Part shown: positions 61,354-64,000 of the stretch, one piece after another | How the letters are laid out: every line of letters starts with the position of its first letter | Position numbering within the stretch: the first letter of the stretch is position 1 | NCBI RefSeq assembly: GCF_016793595.1 | Contig: NZ_JAEULY010000002.1 | Coordinates: 1 to 64,000 of the forward strand | Source: Phreatobacter sp. | GTDB lineage: Bacteria > Pseudomonadota > Alphaproteobacteria > Rhizobiales > Phreatobacteraceae | Reading direction: 5' to 3' | DNA length: 64,000 nt | The notes under the pieces: generated by a model | Told to the model about the DNA's origin: nothing | Seen by the model: only the letters and a program-made list of their open reading frames with translations | Database searches by the model: none | Translations under genes and position numbers: made by a program

Positions 61354-63153
61354 ATGAAACACGTGCTCCTCACCCTCGCGGCGGGATTGGTCGTCGCTGC
61401 CGTCGTGGCCGGCATCTCCAACGAATTCTACCTGCGCGTCCTGTTCAACATGGGCGTGTACTATCTGTGCGCCGCGGGCATGAACGTGCTGCTCGGCTAT
61501 GCCGGCCAGAAGTCGCTGGGCCAGGCAGGCCTTGTCGCGGCCGGCGCCTACGCCGCCGCGATCCTCACGACCCGCTACGGTGTCGATCCGTGGCTGTCGC
61601 TGGTCGCGGCGATGGCGATCGCGGGCTTCTGCGGCATCCTCATCGCGCTGCCGTCGCTGAAGGTGAAGGGGCCGAGCCTCGCCATGGTGACGCTCGCCTT
61701 CGGCGTGGTGGTCGAGAAGGTGGTCAGCGAGTTCACCGACATCTTCGGCGGCGCCATGGGCATCTATGCAATCCAGCCGCTCTACGGCTTCTCGCAGCCC
61801 TTCACCATGACGCACTGGGTGTGGTTCGTGATCGCGCTCGGCGTCGTCACGCATTTGCTCATGCGCAACCTTCTGACCGGCCGCTTCGGCCGCGCCTTCC
61901 TGTCGCTGCAGGCCGACGAGATCGCCGCCGGCAGCGTGGGCGTGCAGGTCTATGGGTACAAGGTGCTCGCGTTCGTCGTGGCGGCGGTAACCTGCGGTCT
62001 CGCCGGCGCGCTGATCGCCCAGCAGAACCAGTATTTCAACTCCGACTTCATCACCTTTCACCTGTCGATCTTCATCATGCTGGTGGTGCTGTTCGGCGGG
62101 GCGGGCTCGCTCTATGGCCCGTTGCTCGGCTCCGTCGTGCTGGTCTGCCTCGGGGCGCTGCTGGCGCGCTGGAGCTGGATCGAGCATTTCGTCAATGGCG
62201 CGCTGCTGCTCTTCGCCCTCTACGTCATGCCGCGCGGCCTCGCGGGCGTCCTGTCCGACCTGAGGAACAGGTTCACGGTGAAGGGGGCGGCCGCGCCCGT
62301 GGCGCAGGCGCCGTCGGGGCTGACGCCCTTCACCGTGAGGCGGGGTGGGGACGCGCTCGCCCCGGACAGCGCGCTTCTCACCGTCACCGGCGTCAGCAAG
62401 GCCTATGGCGGCGTCAAGCCGGCCCGCGACGTGTCGTTCACGCTGAAGACCGGGCATATCCATGCGCTGATCGGGCCGAACGGCGCCGGCAAGACCACGA
62501 TGATCAACATGCTGTCGGGTATCGTTCCGCCGGACGCCGGCGCGATCTCGTTTCGCGGCGAGACCATGATCGGCCGCGGCGTCGACGACATTTGCGAGCG
62601 CGGCCTTGGGCGGACCTTCCAGAACCTGCGCCTGTTCAAGGATCTGTCCGTGCTCGACAATGTGCTGCTGGGCCAGCATCGGCGCATGGGCAACGGCTTC
62701 TTCTCCTCGCTGCTGGCCCTGCCCAAGGCGAGACGGGAGGAGGCGAAGGCGCTCGCCCATGGCCGCGCGGTGCTGGCTTTCCTCGGGCTCGACGCTCATG
62801 CCGACGCGCCCGCCGGCAGTCTTGCCTACGGCCTCCAGCGGCGCGTGGAGCTTGCGCGCGCGCTTGCCACCGAACCCTGGCTGCTGTTGCTCGACGAGCC
62901 CGCTGCCGGCCTCAACCCGCGTGAAACCGCCGAACTCGGCGAGCTCCTGAAGCGCATCCGCGACCGGGGCGTGACGATCCTGCTGGTGGAGCACCACATG
63001 GATCTCGTCATGGCCATTTCCGACCACGTGATCGTGCTCGACTACGGCGAGAAGATCGCGGAAGGGTCGCCCGCGCAGGTGCAGGCCGATCCGCGCGTGA
63101 TGGCCGCCTATCTCGGCACCGACGAAGAGGCGATGGACCATGCCGTTGCTTGA
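61354..63153 (+). CDS. Fused Liv-type ABC permease-ATPase (LivM-LivG)
   Basis: A 599-residue fusion. Residues 1-310 are a LivM permease (CAAGMNVLLGYAGQKSLGQAG, LQADEIAAGSVGVQVYGYK) with about eight to ten helices. A linker of about 30 residues follows. Residues 345-599 are a LivG ATPase: Walker A GPNGAGKTT at about 373, FQNLRLF, signature LAYGLQRRVELARAL, Walker B LLLLDEPAAG at about 509 and switch LVEHH. The separate paa-island importer keeps the two as separate proteins. The stop lies 14 bases inside the next gene. Confidence 0.94.
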   Translation: MKHVLLTLAAGLVVAAVVAGISNEFYLRVLFNMGVYYLCAAGMNVLLGYAGQKSLGQAGLVAAGAYAAAILTTRYGVDPWLSLVAAMAIAGFCGILIALPSLKVKGPSLAMVTLAFGVVVEKVVSEFTDIFGGAMGIYAIQPLYGFSQPFTMTHWVWFVIALGVVTHLLMRNLLTGRFGRAFLSLQADEIAAGSVGVQVYGYKVLAFVVAAVTCGLAGALIAQQNQYFNSDFITFHLSIFIMLVVLFGGAGSLYGPLLGSVVLVCLGALLARWSWIEHFVNGALLLFALYVMPRGLAGVLSDLRNRFTVKGAAAPVAQAPSGLTPFTVRRGGDALAPDSALLTVTGVSKAYGGVKPARDVSFTLKTGHIHALIGPNGAGKTTMINMLSGIVPPDAGAISFRGETMIGRGVDDICERGLGRTFQNLRLFKDLSVLDNVLLGQHRRMGNGFFSSLLALPKARREEAKALAHGRAVLAFLGLDAHADAPAGSLAYGLQRRVELARALATEPWLLLLDEPAAGLNPRETAELGELLKRIRDRGVTILLVEHHMDLVMAISDHVIVLDYGEKIAEGSPAQVQADPRVMAAYLGTDEEAMDHAVA

Positions 63154-63868
63154 ACTGAGGGATGTCAGCCTCGACTACGGCCCGATCCGTGCCGTCGACC
63201 GCGCCTCGATCAGCGTCGAGCCGGGCGAGGTGGTCGCCATCATCGGCGGCAACGGAGCAGGCAAAAGCACCCTCCTGAAGGGTGTCTCCGGACTGCTGAC
63301 GCCGAGCGAAGGCTCGATCCTGTTCGATGGACAGGACATTTCCAGGCTTCCGCCGCATCAGCGCGTGGCGCGTGGCATCGCCATGAGCCCGGAGGGCCGA
63401 CAGGTCTTTCCCGACCAGACGGTGCACGACAATCTCGTGCTCGGCGCCTATGCACGCGGGCTTTCCGACAAGGCGCTCGCCGCCGCGATCGACGAGCAGT
63501 TCGGTCTGTTTCCGCGCCTCAGGGAGCGGCGCGACCAGCCGGCCGTGACGCTTTCCGGCGGAGAGCAGCAGATGCTCGCCATGGCGCGGGCGCTGATGGC
63601 CTCGCCGCGACTCCTGCTTCTCGACGAGCCTTCGCTGGGTCTCGCCCCGCTGATCGTGCGCGACATCTTCCAGATCATCCGCAGCCTGCGCGAGCGGCAG
63701 ATCACCATCCTGCTCGTCGAGCAGATGGCGACCATGGCGCTGAAGGCGGCCCACCGTGCCTATGTGCTGGAGACGGGCCGCATCACGCTGACCGGGACGG
63801 GCGCCGAGCTCCTGAACGATCCGAAGGTCCGCGCCGCCTATCTCGGCGTGGCGCACGACGCCGCCTGA
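63140..63868 (+). CDS. Liv-type ABC transporter ATPase (LivF family)
   Basis: A 242-residue ATPase with Walker A GGNGAGKST, signature LSGGEQQMLAMARAL, Walker B LLLLDEPSLG and LVEQM. It overlaps the preceding fusion gene by 14 bases and completes the importer: binding protein, LivH, LivM-LivG fusion, LivF. Confidence 0.93.
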   Translation: MPLLELRDVSLDYGPIRAVDRASISVEPGEVVAIIGGNGAGKSTLLKGVSGLLTPSEGSILFDGQDISRLPPHQRVARGIAMSPEGRQVFPDQTVHDNLVLGAYARGLSDKALAAAIDEQFGLFPRLRERRDQPAVTLSGGEQQMLAMARALMASPRLLLLDEPSLGLAPLIVRDIFQIIRSLRERQITILLVEQMATMALKAAHRAYVLETGRITLTGTGAELLNDPKVRAAYLGVAHDAA

Positions 63869-63912
63869 CGGCCGATACAACCATCCGTTTTTCATCACCG
63901 ATCGAGACTGCC

Positions 63913-64000
63913 ATGACCGCTTCCACTGCCCTCGCAAAAACCGTCGACTGCGACGTGCTGGTGGTGGGTTCGGGCGCGGGCGGTCTTGCCGCGGCTGTTG
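63913..64000 (+). CDS. FAD-binding oxidoreductase, N-terminal fragment (runs off the right edge)
   Basis: Only the first 29 codons are visible. After MTASTALAKTVDCD comes the FAD Rossmann motif VLVVGSGAGGLAAAV, as in fumarate reductase / 3-ketosteroid dehydrogenase type flavoproteins. It lies 44 bp after the importer operon on the same strand and may belong to it. Confidence 0.7.
   Translation, partial: MTASTALAKTVDCDVLVVGSGAGGLAAAV

Overview
The window is about 64 kb of high-GC DNA from an alphaproteobacterium, most likely a member of the Hyphomicrobiales (Rhizobiales). The evidence is the gene families (PaaX-controlled ring oxygenase, AidB, DUF2855, DUF6481, ZnuD-type receptor, TRAP and Liv-type transporters) and an intergenic palindromic repeat of a type common in that order. 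Genus cannot be fixed from the sequence alone. No rRNA, tRNA, CRISPR array, insertion sequence or phage gene was seen.

Layout. 0-2.3 kb: 5' part of a large repeat-built autotransporter gene (minus strand, runs off the left edge). 2.3-10.5 kb: two tandem AraC-type regulators, an AidB-type acyl-CoA dehydrogenase, a DUF2855 protein, a hybrid sensor kinase and a convergent LuxR-type response regulator. 10.5-15 kb: RND permease and its adaptor. 15-29 kb: a phenylacetate island with paaX, paaABCDE on the plus strand, a dihydroceramide-desaturase-like gene, then tetR-paaK-paaI-paaG on the minus strand and a divergent five-gene Liv-type ABC importer. paaZ, paaF, paaH and paaJ are not in the window. 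29-32 kb: ZnuD-like TonB receptor with a Zur-box-like palindrome at its start, and a small exported protein. 32-39 kb: a probable hydroxyproline catabolic and uptake locus (epimerase, DapA-family deaminase, TRAP transporter, divergent GntR), with a diguanylate cyclase gene set into it. 39.4-48 kb: mostly single housekeeping or accessory genes (DUF6481, membrane protein, AraC/MFS pair, lipid kinase, phosphoesterase, lactate dehydrogenase, CYTH, SMP-30, GST).

48-64 kb is the least familiar part. It is a catabolic-looking island with an SDR, an aldehyde dehydrogenase, a GMC oxidoreductase, an HpaR-like MarR regulator, a TIM-barrel isomerase, four genes encoding EthD-type (dimeric alpha/beta barrel) domains, an aldo/keto reductase, an Old Yellow Enzyme, a second Liv-type ABC importer with a fused permease-ATPase, and the start of a flavoprotein. 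Each of four successive upstream regions in this island carries a 12-bp element of the form TTAAC-N2-GTTAA, one region carrying two. This suggests one regulon under the local MarR protein. The substrate is unknown. The repeated EthD domains together with flavin-dependent reductases fit a cyclic, phenolic or quinone-like compound, but that is inference.
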